A stretch of 64,000 bases of DNA from assembly GCA_963678675.1 (NCBI GenBank), contig OY783198.1, forward strand, positions 8,882,012 through 8,946,011, given 5' to 3'. Positions 10,598 through 21,452 of the stretch are shown here, one piece after another. Source of the DNA: Xiphydria camelus. Lineage: Eukaryota; Arthropoda; Insecta; Hymenoptera; Xiphydriidae. The number at the start of each line of letters is the position of its first letter. The stretch's first letter is position 1. The notes under the pieces are model-generated. The model was not told the DNA's origin, searched no databases, and worked only from the letters and a program-made list of their open reading frames with translations. The translations under genes were made by a program, and so were the position numbers.

Positions 10598-11286
10598 GGT
10601 AGCTACTATTTTGTTAATATTGATATTTTGAAAAAAAAATCGTTTTGAAAGAAAAAATGGAATTAAGACGATTTTCCTTCTCATCGACGGACATTCGAAC
10701 ACGTCGCATAGAATTAACGGGAGAAGAAATAACTAAGAATCTTCAAGACCGCGCTAAAATTTTCAGCCGCTCCGAACAACGGTTCGCGCCGGCGGGGCCT
10801 TTTGTCCCGCACTGTACCCATACATGACTTATTCGAGATAATCGCTCGATCCCTGAGGAATCCCACGAAACTCGGTGCGAATGTAACTCTAGAGAACGCG
10901 AGATGCGAGAAGAACCGAGACGCGCGCCTTTTTGATGCAGAAACGGACGAAATCTTCCGAGTCCCTTTTCCCTCTCCGTCAGTATTTGTTCTACTTTGAA
11001 TAATAAACAACATCATCATCATCATCAGTAGCCGTGTTTCCTGATAAAATTGCCGACAAATTTATCTTGCGACGTCACGTCATCGCGCGGCAAATTGATG
11101 TGCTTTTTATAAATTCTTACAAAGCTACCACACGATCGTCGTAGAACGATTGAAATGAAATTGAGAAAGGTTAGTGTAATGCGATAATTATTGCATTTTA
11201 AATCTTTTCAATTTATTATTCGATATAAGAAAAAATGGTAATAAAAACTAAGAAAAATATAAATTATAATGTCGCGCATTCCCGTA
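10598..11286. other. Unique DNA, no gene
   Basis: It contains a short (ATC)n near 11010-11027. Two 60-100 codon frames overlap on opposite strands without any recognised motif. Confidence 0.4.
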
Positions 11287-11462
11287 CACTGACCATTACT
11301 GGTGAGAATAACTAGATATGTAGTTATAATAACTAAATATTTAAGTTACTAAGTATATAGTTATAAACTAAATATTTAGTTCAACTCATTAGCATTTTGG
11401 ATAGAATAACTAAACTCGTTCCAGATACGTTTCGTCATTTTAACCAAGTTATTTTTCCAGTG
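11287..11462 (+). mobile_element. MITE family A, copy 5
   Basis: It is flanked by TA on both sides (11285-11286, 11463-11464). The left end CACTGACCATTACTGG has lost the A-rich motif. The right end TTATTTTTCCAGTG is preserved, with internal GAATAACTAAACTCG and TTTCGTCATTTTAACC. Confidence 0.8.
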
Positions 11463-11718
11463 TACTATTGCAGTTTTAAAAAAAACACTAGAAAAAAGTA
11501 TCAAAATGAATGTATGAAAATGAATGAATGGATTCAATCAATGAAATCAGTTTGTCAAGGTTTCCAAACCAAAAAAAATGTCTCGAAATTATAAATCGAG
11601 AACCGAAATTGCATCCCACTGCGCATTTCTCCTCTAAATATCGCATTTCCGAATCGCCTCTTTTTTTCCACCGCAACGATCGCTTGAACGTCTTTCCCAG
11701 TTCGTCCTTCCCGTCAAA

Positions 11719-11810
<92 letters not shown>

Positions 11811-13575
11811 GCGCGCGCGCGCGCAACGATTTTTGCGTCGAGAAAGCCACGCGTTCCCCGCACCGGCGTAAATCCCCGATAACGTCCTTCTTTTTCCCGG
11901 GCGCTAATTCCGGCCAGTTGCGAAACAAAAATGGCGCGCTCCCGCGCGCGCACGCTAGAGAGTACGGCGAAAAAGGTAAAAAAGCTCTCGCGCGGCGGCA
12001 CCGAGCAAAAAAGCTCCGCGGGTACACTTTCGCCGACCTCGTGGTGCCGCCGCGCGCGCGATGGAGAGTCTCGCGACAAAGGCTGCTTGATTCAAGGTCT
12101 CGCTCTCGCACACACGCACGCGCAGCTCGCCGCGTATCCCCGCGCGCGACTATATCGCGACGTCGCGAACGCGCACGCACACCCGGCGCGCCGACGGGTC
12201 CCTCGTACGTGCACGCCGCGCGGTCCGGCACTCGGTTGCGCTTCGTGCGTGTGCGTGCCGATCCGAGGAACTCTTACGAACAGCCACCCACGTATCAGCG
12301 GCAGCACCGTCGTCGTCGTCGCCGCTGCGATATATCGGAAATGATATAAAATTGCGTCGCGACCGCGTCGCTGATATTTAAATTGGTTCGCTAAACCACG
12401 GATTAATGCCGGCCGGCTCACGCCGCGCGGTCGGCTGCACGGCGGGGCGATTCGATGGCGTTAGGAGAATATGAAAAAATAAAAGGAATTCCGACGAAGG
12501 GAAACAAAACGAGAACGAGACATTCACTCGGAACTCGTTTCACCTCCGCGCCGATGCTTTTCAAAAGACGAAACCTTTTCGGGACTGGACGGCGGGGCGG
12601 CTAAGCGAGGACGGGGAGAAAAGCGGGTTTCGAGAGAGGTCGGGTTTTCGGTTCGTGCGAGGGAAAGAGATGCGTTTATACGAGAGGAACTCTCTCTATC
12701 TCTCTGTCTCTCGGAGGGGCTTTTGTCTTCTATGCGGAATACGAGAAGTTCGGGTCACTTTCACAGCGGCGCTTCGCCGTCGGGCAGTTAAAAAAAACAG
12801 TCCTCTTTAGCCGAGAATTCGCGCGAATTCCGACAGAGAGAAACCGAGAGCGACGCAGCGCCTGCGACGGCGAAGAAAGAGCGATTCCAAGCGGCTTTTC
12901 CGAAGGCGTGGATCGACTAGCGCGCGCGCGAGTCCAATTCGTTTTCCTCCCTCCTCTGCCCGCGCTTAAGCGCTTTACAATATCGCAATCCGGGGATGCG
13001 AAGAGGGAGAGAGGGTGGAGAGAAAAAGTCATTTGTCTGCGAGGATACTTAATCCGCGAGGATTTGATCGGAACGTTAGAAAAGCGAATGATAAGTCTCG
13101 GGAGCGGCGGAGCGGACGCGGGACGTGCTCGAAGAAATCGAACGGCGCCCTAATTAGATTTATCGAATGCATCGAACTCGAAACGTATACTATACGCACC
13201 GAGCGAAACGCCCTGCGATCGATATGACGCGCTTCCTCCCGGACGGCGAGCGGCTTTACGGAAACGCGCGAATCGTCGGCGTCTGGAAAATTTGTGGAAT
13301 GAATTCTTTTTTGTCGGCCCTGTCGCGACGGCGAAACGGGACGTGAGCGAAGTTAGCAACGTTCCGTGTCGAACGAAATTGTTTACGTGAGAATATTCGG
13401 CGAATGATTCGGAGTAGCGTCAACAAAGTAGTTGCTTGTATCGAGCAACGTTAAGTATCTACATTCTGATATCGACGGCACAAGTGGCGACGTTGAGAAT
13501 GTTAACGCAGATATATCATCTCATCGTATACGATTCACGGAGAGACCGTTACAATAAATTGTATCGTGTGTACTA
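11463..13575. other. CpG/CT-rich islands, no credible gene
   Basis: Positions 11800-12460 and 12540-13390 are CpG-rich with GCGCGC and CGCACGC words. They are separated by AG-rich sequence. Frames up to 273 codons read through the TC tract and Arg-rich GC DNA on both strands at once, which argues against coding. This is a candidate regulatory or untranslated-exon island. Confidence 0.45.
11720..11825. repeat. Compound (TC)n-(GC)n microsatellite
   Basis: About 43 TC units (11721-11806) are followed by TCCCTC and a (GC)n run (11810-11824). It is the longest simple repeat in the window. A purine/pyrimidine mirror tract next to alternating GC can form H-DNA and Z-DNA respectively. Confidence 0.95.
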
Positions 13576-13675
13576 CACGGAAAAAATAATTTTATATAAA
13601 GTACTCAATAAATGGAGTAATCAGTGATACTTCACATAGCAGAAGTTATCCTCGGGAGTGACATAACACAGAGTA

Positions 13676-14074
13676 CACTGAGAGAAATAATTGCTAATGC
13701 CAAAAAAATATTTTTGGAACCAAGAAAATATGACCTTACAAATTTTCAAGAAAACGGACTCCTGATTGAAAAATGTGTATTCTCTTGACACAACCCAAGG
13801 AGAAACGGCAAGTCAGGTTGACGTCCAAATGACATCCAGACGCCGTCCCCTTAAGTCAGAATGATATCATTTGGACGTCATCTCGACTTATCATTTCTCC
13901 TTGGGAAGAATACCTTCGTTAGGACAAGAAATTCTTCCTGCGCGAAAGAAATAATTACTCGAGCCTATAAAATATTTCCTTACACGAAGAAAATCATGGC
14001 TAGATCCTGAAACTGTATAATGTTTTAGACTGAAGAAAAAATGTTGTTGATACCAGCAATTATTTTTATCAGTG
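13676..14074 (-). mobile_element. MITE family B, copy 2, nested in C2
   Basis: TA flanks both sides (13674-13675, 14075-14076). Ends are CACTGAGAGAAATAATTGC and GCAATTATTTTTATCAGTG. The interior carries a 112-bp hairpin insertion at 13794. Confidence 0.9.
13794..13905. mobile_element. Small hairpin element nested in B2
   Basis: Arms are CCCAAGGAGAAACGGCAAGT and its near-complement ending TTTCTCCTTGGG, with GACGTCCAAATGA pairing with TCATTTGGACGTC. It interrupts the family-B sequence between CTCTTGACA and AGAATACC. This is the third nesting level: C2 contains B2, which contains this hairpin. Confidence 0.7.
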
Positions 14075-14348
14075 TACCATTTTACGTTGTAAATACCTAT
14101 CTTTCATTGAAAGAACCACAATTCAATGTTGCATTTATGTACTTGTATGTATGTAATACATTAGTTATACTATTAGCTGTGGAACATCTCGAATGTTGTT
14201 ATGAATATGAAACTAATTTTTCTTTGATATAATAGTTACAATGTACAACGGTACTCTATTCTATGTCGCTCTCGAGAACAACTTCTGCTATGTGCATGTG
14301 TGTGTCGTACAAAATTCTTTTTTCCGTGTAAAAAAGGTATACGTAAAG

Positions 14349-14479
14349 GTTTTCAGCTGTTTTTACAGTGCGATGGAATAATTTTTCTGTCGAAAACATT
14401 AAATAGTAATGATTTACATTACAATTTACTAGTTTCGAAAGAAAAATTGTTCTACGATACAGCAGAAACATTCGAAAAC
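14349..14479. repeat. Imperfect inverted repeat
   Basis: The left arm GTTTTCAGCTGTTTTTACAG...AATAATTTTTCTGTCGAAA pairs with the complement ending at 14479. It begins 20 bp after the C2 end. It is probably another decayed hairpin element. Confidence 0.5.
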
Positions 14480-15016
14480 TCTTGTGCGTACTTCTTTCAT
14501 TGTATAAACACAATAAAATCTATTATAGGTACCAGACTTTCCACGTTTGATGTTACATTGTAATATGTACGGAGATTCGTCCAGTTACCGCTGAGAGAGA
14601 GAAATTATGTATATTTTCTTCGCGTTGGATGCAAATTGGTACCCGTAAAACGTCGCAATACTTTGTCCCGCAACCATCGTGAATTCTACGAGCGAGCTTA
14701 CTTAAACTTATTTCTTATTATATTACTTTCGAGCTTTTCTGAAGTAATCTCAATGTTGCATTTCGTACCGACCGAACTAAAACCTGTTAAAGTTTGTCAA
14801 CTCAATTGAAAGCTTTACTGTTATTTAAAAAAATCATATCGGAGTTAAACATTATGAAGTCACGAAGATATAAAAGTTGAAAGAAGACTCAAAATTAGTT
14901 ATAAAATATTTTCGAATTTTTTCGTCGTTAAATTCGGAATGTTAAGAATTCGGAGATATTTCAAGAAAGCTTCGCGATGCACTCGAAAAACCCCACACGG
15001 AGAGCATTAATTAATG
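14480..15016. other. AT-rich unique DNA, no feature seen
   Basis: I saw no element ends or credible frame. Confidence 0.4.
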
Positions 15017-15187
15017 GTAAAGATAACCACGCCAGAATAGTAAATACGTGACAGCTTCGACAATAGCGTGTTAAATAATCTGCAACTTAGTAATGAATAC
15101 CATTCGAATAGTGATGATTGCTATTCTGTAGATTATTCAACACAATATTGTCGAATCTGTCACCTATCCTGGCATGATAATCGTTAC
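15017..15187. repeat. Fold-back repeat Z
   Basis: Arms of about 80 bp pair: GTGACAGCTTCGACAATAG and GTGTTAAATAATCTGCA against complements GTGACAGATTCGACAATAT and GTGTTGAATAATCTACA. It is a non-coding hairpin. Confidence 0.75.
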
Positions 15188-15896
15188 TGTTCAATTTTCT
15201 TCGCGCACATTTCGCCAATTATAACAGTCACGAATATACTAATGAGAAGCTTCGATCAATTTGTATCTTTACGTAATAATGTCTTGCTCCATTTTCGCGT
15301 CGCTCGAAGTTACAGCAAAATAGCCCCGCGACACGCTAAGATCAAAATCCCCGGCAGCGCCACGTTGCCAGAAAAATAAGTCGAAGCAAAGTAAGAACTT
15401 TTTCGCATTCAATCCGTCACGACGATCCCCGGAATACAAAGGGCCGGTAACGCTTGCTGAGATGCTCGCAAAATGCCTCTCTAGCTTTTTCCAATATCGC
15501 TGCAAAGTAGGCGTCGTTCTACCGGAGGGGGAAAAATCAGGGAAGAATTAAAGAGGATTAAGACGGATCATTCGCGAGGTTTCTTTCGCGGCAGCTGCGA
15601 GTCCTCCATTGATCCAAAGACGTCGGGGAGCGAGAGAGAAACGTATTTCCGAAACGCATCCCGGATTATTCTTTACGCTGGGAAGAGCGCATGGTCGAAA
15701 TTTCGGATAAACGCGGGTAGGGTGTTCTACAAACATTGCCTTACGAGATCCCGTAAAGTGAATATGTATCAATATATAATGTACCTGTACTTCCGAACGT
15801 TCATTTGAACGAACAATTTCGAATTTATGAGATTAAGGTCAATGTTGAGTTTATCGATGTACTACACAGTACCTACATATATTATTTACAGATCTA
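15188..15896. other. Unique DNA, no gene
   Basis: Mixed composition. The 74-78 codon minus frames show no motif. Confidence 0.4.
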
Positions 15897-16104
15897 CACT
15901 GGGAAAAGAAGTAGCCAAGAAAATAATTTTGTTGAGTCAATTTGGTAACCTAAACAAATATTTGCTGAATTACCCAAATGTTTGGCTCTGCCATCAAAGT
16001 TTTCGTGAAATCAACCAAAGAATTTTGCAATTCCAACAAAAATGTTTTGTTGGCTCGTATTCATTCCAAATATTTTGTCAGTCCAACCTAGAGTTCGTTC
16101 AGTG
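15897..16104. mobile_element. Element E (TA-flanked MITE)
   Basis: TA flanks both sides (15895-15896, 16105-16106). Ends are CACTGGGAAAAGAAGTAG and GAGTTCGTTCAGTG. The interior (AACAAATATTTGCTGAATTA, CAACAAAAATGTTTTG) is unrelated to A, B or O. A 105-codon frame across it is chance. Confidence 0.7.
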
Positions 16105-16827
16105 TATAGAGAAATTTTTGCGAATGGGCGACTATCAAAAATAAAGCAATCAATAAACTCAATAGTGGCCATGGTTTTTTAAAGATGAAATTTTTCGTTT
16201 AAATAAACGTTTGGAATTTCAGACACATTCATTTCAACGTCTGACACTAAATAATCGTCTTTACTTGGCCTCCTAGAAACAATTTATACATTCGTATCGA
16301 CGCCAGGGGGCTTTAAACGATGAAATATGAGAGGCAAAGGGATATCATCATTTTACAATTTTCATCGGGCGGAGAGACAGTCTATGCCAAAGAATACGAC
16401 AGAATTAGGATATTTGTAAACTACTTTTCGGCAGCTGTAGGAGCACGTACTAATTGGAAGCTATTTTCACGCTAGTATGTTATCAATAAGGTGCTAAATA
16501 TGCTACTTTTACGCTATAGGCAGGCTCAAAGTAGAGTGTTGCTTTTGAATGCTATTTCTCCACCTTGTGAGGCGATTTCCGATTAATTAATGCCAGTATG
16601 ACGGAGAGAGAGATTTAGAGTGATATAATTTCTCCCTTTGATACCAACTGAAAGTATAACACGGTTTACTGAAATTTATAGTAATCGAGTGATATGTAGC
16701 GACTTCCAGACCGTCCAGCACATTAAATGTGCGATGAGTATCGCAAAAAATAAAAGAAATTTAGAACTATCTCTTTTGCTCGATTGCCATAGAATTTATC
16801 AAACGGCTTATACATTTCCTCCGCCTA
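16105..16827. other. AT-rich unique DNA, no feature seen
   Basis: No element end, palindrome or credible frame was recognised. The 98-codon frame at 16638 crosses into B4. Confidence 0.4.
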
Positions 16828-17388
16828 CACTGGAAAAAATAATTGCTGATGTCAAAAAAATGTTTCTTTCGATCAAAAACATAATACATTTCCAGGATCA
16901 AGCCATGGTGTTCTTCGTACAGGAAAATATTTGATAGAAGAAGAAAAAAAAGAAAAAGAAGAAGCAATTTATTATAGACTGAAAGAAGAATATATTAATC
17001 ACACTGTTATACTAGATAATAAATTTGACATTTTGGGCAAGGTATTGCGTTCGTTACTTTACTGTATGATAGCAACTGACATACGTTTAATGAAGTTTAT
17101 TACATGTATGTCAACAGTTGTCACACAATAAAGCACTGAACGCAATACTTTCCCCAAAATGTCAAATCTATTACCTAGTATAACAATGTTTAATATAATC
17201 TTCTCTCCACGTAGGCTCCGAATAATTGTTTTTTGTTCGCATAGAAATAATTTCTCGTTCCAACGAAGATATTGTTGAATCAAGAATAATTCTTCGACCA
17301 AGAATCTGTAATCTTAGAAATTTCTAAGCTCATATGTCCTTAATTCAAAACATATTTTGTTTGACACTAGTAATTATTTTTCTCAGTG
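16828..17388 (-). mobile_element. MITE family B, copy 4, containing F1
   Basis: TA flanks both sides (16826-16827, 17389-17390). Ends are CACTGGAAAAAATAATTGC and TAATTATTTTTCTCAGTG. AGGATCAAGCCATGGTGTTC and CGTTCCAACGAAGATATTG match other B copies. F1 splits it after TTGATAG. Confidence 0.88.
16937..17211. mobile_element. Hairpin element F, copy 1, nested in B4
   Basis: TA lies on both sides (16935-16936, 17212-17213). The arms pair TTGACATTTTGGGCAAGGTA and TTGCGTTCGTTACTTTACTG with their complements. It is the same element as 44813-45072. The left tip is overwritten by an AAG-rich tract (16937-16965). The mirror word TATTAATCACACTG also marks the family. Confidence 0.8.
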
Positions 17389-17989
17389 TACATTCGACCT
17401 TCGTCGAATAATATCAATAACGAAGGCTCGACCGGTTACGCACCTATACACACAACGACTCTGCTCTCCGATCCGATAATTCCGCGTGCGATAAAAATAA
17501 ATAAGAACGATGTCACATGTCGAGATATAGTCGGGCCTAACGCAACCCGCGGGAATGTGCGAAACGAACTGCGCTTTCCGCTCGACGTTCCGCCGGCCGG
17601 CTTCTGGGGGCTTCTCGTTCAATCGACAGGTACTTCGAAGCTGAATTACTTCCCTTCATATTTTGCCCGTTTTCCACGACGAATATAGAAATCCCAAACG
17701 ACTCTCGTTTCCCCGTGGGGCGAATTGAATAATTTTGAAAGAGAATTCAAAGTCCCGACACGGCACAATAAAAATTCTTTCGACTGCTAGGTAGGTACTC
17801 CGAGAGAATCTTCAGTTTTTTCTTTCTTGCAATTTTGCGAGGACCATAAAGTACGAGCCCTAGGCTACGATAAACTTGTCTACCCATCGACCTCTTTCCT
17901 CCCAAATTCCTTCCTCTATTTTTCTCTCCCTTACCGGACGTTTAATCAACTAAAAAGAAGGAAACCAATCCACTCTCGCTATCGGACAC
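17389..17989. other. Unique DNA, no gene
   Basis: Moderately CpG-rich. A 100-codon plus frame overlaps a 79-codon minus frame. No motif is recognised. Confidence 0.4.
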
Positions 17990-19226
17990 CGCTTGAAATC
18001 GTCGAGAAATACCGGCGTCTCTCCGATCGTTCGAATTTTCACCCGTATCGCGTCTCCTTCCCGCGAGAAAAAAGAAGGAAGCGACCGCACCGTCGCTCGC
18101 GCTATATGACACCCTCGGCGGCATCGCGCGACCTCGACGCGCGAGAAACTTCCCGAATCGTGCCGCGGCGCGGAAAAACTCGCGAATCGCCGAACGCCGA
18201 ACGCCGCGTTTTCGTTCGCCGAACCTCTCTCTTATTTCTCTCCTTTTCCCCATCGCGGGTCACCCTCTCCGCGAGAGAGAGGGTTCGTACGGGGGAGGGA
18301 GAGGGAATGGACCCGCGTTTCCCCCTCCGCCCGCGCGGGGCAAACTCTCCGGCGGCAATAAACGACGTGTAGAAATGAATGAATGAATGTGTTAAGAACC
18401 TGTTTATACTCTGCGTGGCGCTTCTCCAAAGCGAACAAACCGAGATGCCATATTCTCGTGCGTGCGTGTGCGTGCGTCACATCCCAATTACCGTATCGCA
18501 AGCTGCACAGGAGGTAACTAGCGCGTTGTCGGCCGTGAAAAGCGACGGTGGCTGTGCTCGTGGCGCGAACGACGGCGGTACGACGGCACCGCGGCGCAAA
18601 AATCGACGAACTTCCGCATAGTCGACGGAGGATTCCAGAGTTCGCGGAAACGAGAGAATCCGCTCTCCCGCCGCCCTCGATCGCTCGCCCCCTTTCGCAC
18701 TTGCTTTCACGCGCGCGTACCGCTCTGTCGTTTGTTTTGCTTCGGACGCAGCGAGATCACGGAGCCGTTATCGTCGCCGACGCGCGCGTTACCGTTGTCA
18801 CCACGCTCGAGCGATTTCGCACCCGCGAACTCCTCTCTTCGTCTCTCTCCGCGCGGACGTACTCGCGCGGTTTAACGGGCACTCTCCTCCGCCTCCTTCT
18901 CCTCCTCCTGCGAGACTCTCTGGACGTGGTGGTAGTGGCGACGACGGCGGCGGCGGCGGCGACGGTGGACGTCGTCGTCGTGGTTGCAGCGAGACAGACG
19001 GTTCGAGACGGACGGAACGAGAGTGAGAGTGCGGGAGATTGAGTGAGGGAGAGAGAGAGAGAGCGAGAAGAAAGAGAGAGAGAGGGAGATAGAGAACGAG
19101 TCGGAGAGCGATCAAGAAACGTAGTAAAGCGGGAGAACTGATTCCGATGGGAAAAACACACTGGTTCGACACGTCGCAGTACAAATCGCAGCGATTATCG
19201 CGGCGACAGCGGTCGTCGTTCTCGTT

Positions 19227-19259
<33 letters not shown>

Positions 19260-19821
19260 CTCCCCGTGCACGTCTTCCTCCTTCCGTTCCTCGTCACACT
19301 GTTCTCACACAAGACTTATCACACACCCGACGTCGCAATACTCTAAACCCGGCGGCGACACATCGACGAATGATATTATTATCCCCGAAACGCGATGTAT
19401 CCCTCGCAAAAATCCCTCTCGGCTCCGCTCTTTCCTCGGGACAACTCTCGCTTTCCGAGTTACCCGGTCACTTTGGAAGTGTACCTTTGGTTGCGGGCTG
19501 CCCCGTGCTGAGTGTGCTTGCCGCGCAGTGACTGTATGCTCCAAGAGTATTCTTTGTCCGACTCACAGCTGCCCGCGTTTCGGCGCTCGTGCCAATTCGG
19601 AGGCGCTCGGCCGCGTTCGGGTGTCATCCCGGCGTCATGGCGGGAACGCAGGACGAGCAGGATTCCGGGGAAGGGAAACCCTCGACGCCATCTTGCACGG
19701 CAACCCCCGTTGCGATGTCCGAAGGGGGATGCTGCAAACCTGCCTTGCCTTTTCACGTGTATATATAGGATGTGTATATATACGTGTATACGTGGGATGC
19801 GTATAGTGCGCGCGAGCCAGG
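17990..19821. other. Largest CpG-rich island, with (TCG)n and GA tracts
   Basis: It is very CpG-rich from 17990 to 18360 and again from 18500 to 19100. It is CT-rich near 18840-18930, GGC-rich near 18950-18965, and GA-rich at 19020-19110, followed by (TCG)n. Frames are poly-Ser, poly-Asp, Arg or Thr readings of these tracts. The architecture suits an upstream promoter region or a long untranslated first exon of a developmental gene. That is inference only. Confidence 0.5.
19211..19261. repeat. (TCG)n trinucleotide repeat
   Basis: It is a TCG run with one or two early interruptions and at least 11 perfect units. It would read poly-Ser (plus) or poly-Asp (minus). Nothing shows that either is translated. 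Confidence 0.95.
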
Positions 19822-19900
19822 TATAAGAGTCTCTTTCTGTTCGTCCGTCGCAGTCCGTTCGTGTGCGTCCGGAGCCGGTGTACGCGCGCGCACGGATCGA
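19822..19900 (+). promoter_or_regulatory. Candidate TATA/initiator core promoter
   Basis: TATAAGAG lies at 19822-19829. CAGTCC follows, with its A at 19852, 30 bp from the first T. This is the canonical spacing for a TATA box and an arthropod CAGT-type initiator. It lies inside a CpG-rich island just after TATATA/CGTGTATAC-rich DNA (19764-19806). Transcription would run rightwards. No downstream exon is identified. Confidence 0.4.
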
Positions 19901-20285
19901 TCCGCTTCGAGCGCTGCGCCGGGCCCGATCTTTCACGATCGGACACGATCGATCTTCGCCGATCTTGTGCGCGCGGGGAAGGGAAAGGAAATACGTAGCG
20001 CAACGCCGCGATGAAACTTCTGCACTTTCGTCGAAGTTCGATTGTGTACACGTATGCGCGAGGAATTCGTATGGCGCGCTGCGCGCGGTGGGTCATTTTG
20101 CTTCGGCGGGGATTGTGCTCACGGATACGCGAGCCTCTCGTGATATCGTGTGATATTCGACGAATAAAAATTATCCGGTTTTTGAACATTTATCCTTATT
20201 TTTAAATTGAACTTTGAAATGAATTTTCTAGTGTTGTCATGTATCGAGGCGATTTGAATAATGAAAAATATTCAGTATATCGCGT
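19901..20285. other. CpG-rich DNA downstream of the candidate promoter
   Basis: GC-rich to about 20160, then AT-rich. It could be an untranslated exon. A 64-codon plus frame from 20011 is Arg-rich and unrecognised. Confidence 0.35.
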
Positions 20286-20447
20286 AAATCTTAACGCACG
20301 TCTATATTTTAATGGTTGCATTTTATCGAAGGGAAAAGTAAATATGTACTTATATACATTTTTGGCTATTCGTTTTTTTGTTGAGCTGTTGTAAAGGTAT
20401 TGCCCCTTCGATCTCTCATGCAACCATTAATACATAGACGTATACTA
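20286..20447. repeat. Inverted repeat AD
   Basis: ACGTCTATATTTTAATGG and TTGCATTTTATCGAAGGG pair with the complement of CCCCTTCGATCTCTCATGCA and ACCATTAATACATAGACGT. Arms of about 45 bp surround a loop of about 60 bp. It is probably a small fold-back transposon. Confidence 0.7.
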
Positions 20448-21189
20448 AGGTTTACTTTGTATATAGAATTTGACCTGTTAAATTTTAAATGGAACTTTCG
20501 TTTGTCATTTTTCTTATATTATAAATGAAGAAAATTTGAAAAAATACTTATTATATAGAAACTTTTCTCCGTATAAAATATAATTTCATTTTTCCCCCGA
20601 TGAAATCTCATCATTCGAAACTCAGAAATTTTCAACCAGCCGACCAGAGATCCCCACACACATATCCGAATCCCTCTCTCGCGTTGCCCGTGCGAGGGAT
20701 GCACGCTCCGTACGATTGAAGCGACGGCAGTGACGGCTCTACGCGTTTGCGAACCCGCGACTGCGAGTCGTCGCGACGTCTGTGGCGGTTCGGCCGGCGG
20801 CGAATTGAAAAGCGCGAGAAAGAGCGGAAGTCGAATCTTGAAGCGACGATTGGATAAGGTGCCAGGGAACGCGAAGAGACGCCGAGACGGAAAGAATATA
20901 GGGGGGGGGGGGGAGAGACGAAGAGGACGGGTAGTGCGTTTTACGAGGATTTTTACGAGGCCCGGAAAAAAACATGGTAGCTCGCAAATTGAAGTGTAAT
21001 TCCGTCGAAAAGGAACCGACCTACGGACCGACCCGCGTCCTAACGTACGTCGCGACACATTGGAAATATTGGCGGCAACTATATAACCATGAATAGATTT
21101 CTTTCGGATTGCCCGCCGACTTTGCGTCCAGTCGGAAGACGAAATCGAATCGAGATGCGTATTGCTTTAAGAAGCCGGTAAGCTTCGTA
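20448..21189. other. Unique DNA with CpG island 20690-21060
   Basis: AT-rich to 20680, then CpG-rich. It contains a 13-G run at 20901-20913. Frames on both strands are Arg/Ser-rich and unrecognised. Confidence 0.4.
20901..20913 (+). repeat. Poly-G tract (13 G)
   Basis: It is an uninterrupted G run after AAGAATATA. It is one of four plus-strand G runs of 11-17 in the window. Confidence 0.95.
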
Positions 21190-21452
21190 CACTCTGAGAT
21201 AAATAATTGTTAGTGTCAAAGAAAAAATGTCTTGAATTCAGAACATATGATCTTATACATTTTTGGTCAAAGAACATATATTCTTGATTCAAGAGTATCT
21301 TCATAGGAACAAGAAATTTTTTCTTTAAAAAAAAGTTACTTGGGCCTATCAAGCATTTTCTTGCACGACGAAAACCATGGCTTGATCCTTGAATTATATC
21401 ATGTTTTTAATTAAAGAAAACATTTTTTTAACATCAATTATTTCTCTGAGTG
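21190..21452 (+). mobile_element. MITE family B, copy 3, uninterrupted
   Basis: TA flanks both sides (21188-21189, 21453-21454). Ends are CACTCTGAGATAAATAATTG and CAATTATTTCTCTGAGTG. This uninterrupted 263-bp copy is the reference that shows the insertions in B1, B2 and B4. Confidence 0.9.

Larger units (their letters stand above)
13576..14328 (+). mobile_element. MITE family C, copy 2, containing B2
   Basis: TA flanks both sides (13574-13575, 14329-14330). Ends are CACGGAAAAAATAATTTTAT and GTACAAAATTCTTTTTTCCGTG. The long arm continues with CACATAGCAGAAGTTATCC pairing with the right-hand complement. The interior aligns with C1, but B2 sits at a different internal position from B1. Confidence 0.88.

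Noticed and set aside
11488..12349. Frames of 247 and 273 codons on opposite strands
   Set aside because: Both translate the (TC)n tract as Ser-Leu or Arg-Glu repeats. Simultaneous openness on both strands is a composition artefact.
18548..19806. Several 130-220 codon frames with poly-Ser, poly-Asp or poly-Thr
   Set aside because: They are readings of (TCG)n, GGC and GA repeats. There is no conserved domain outside the repeats.
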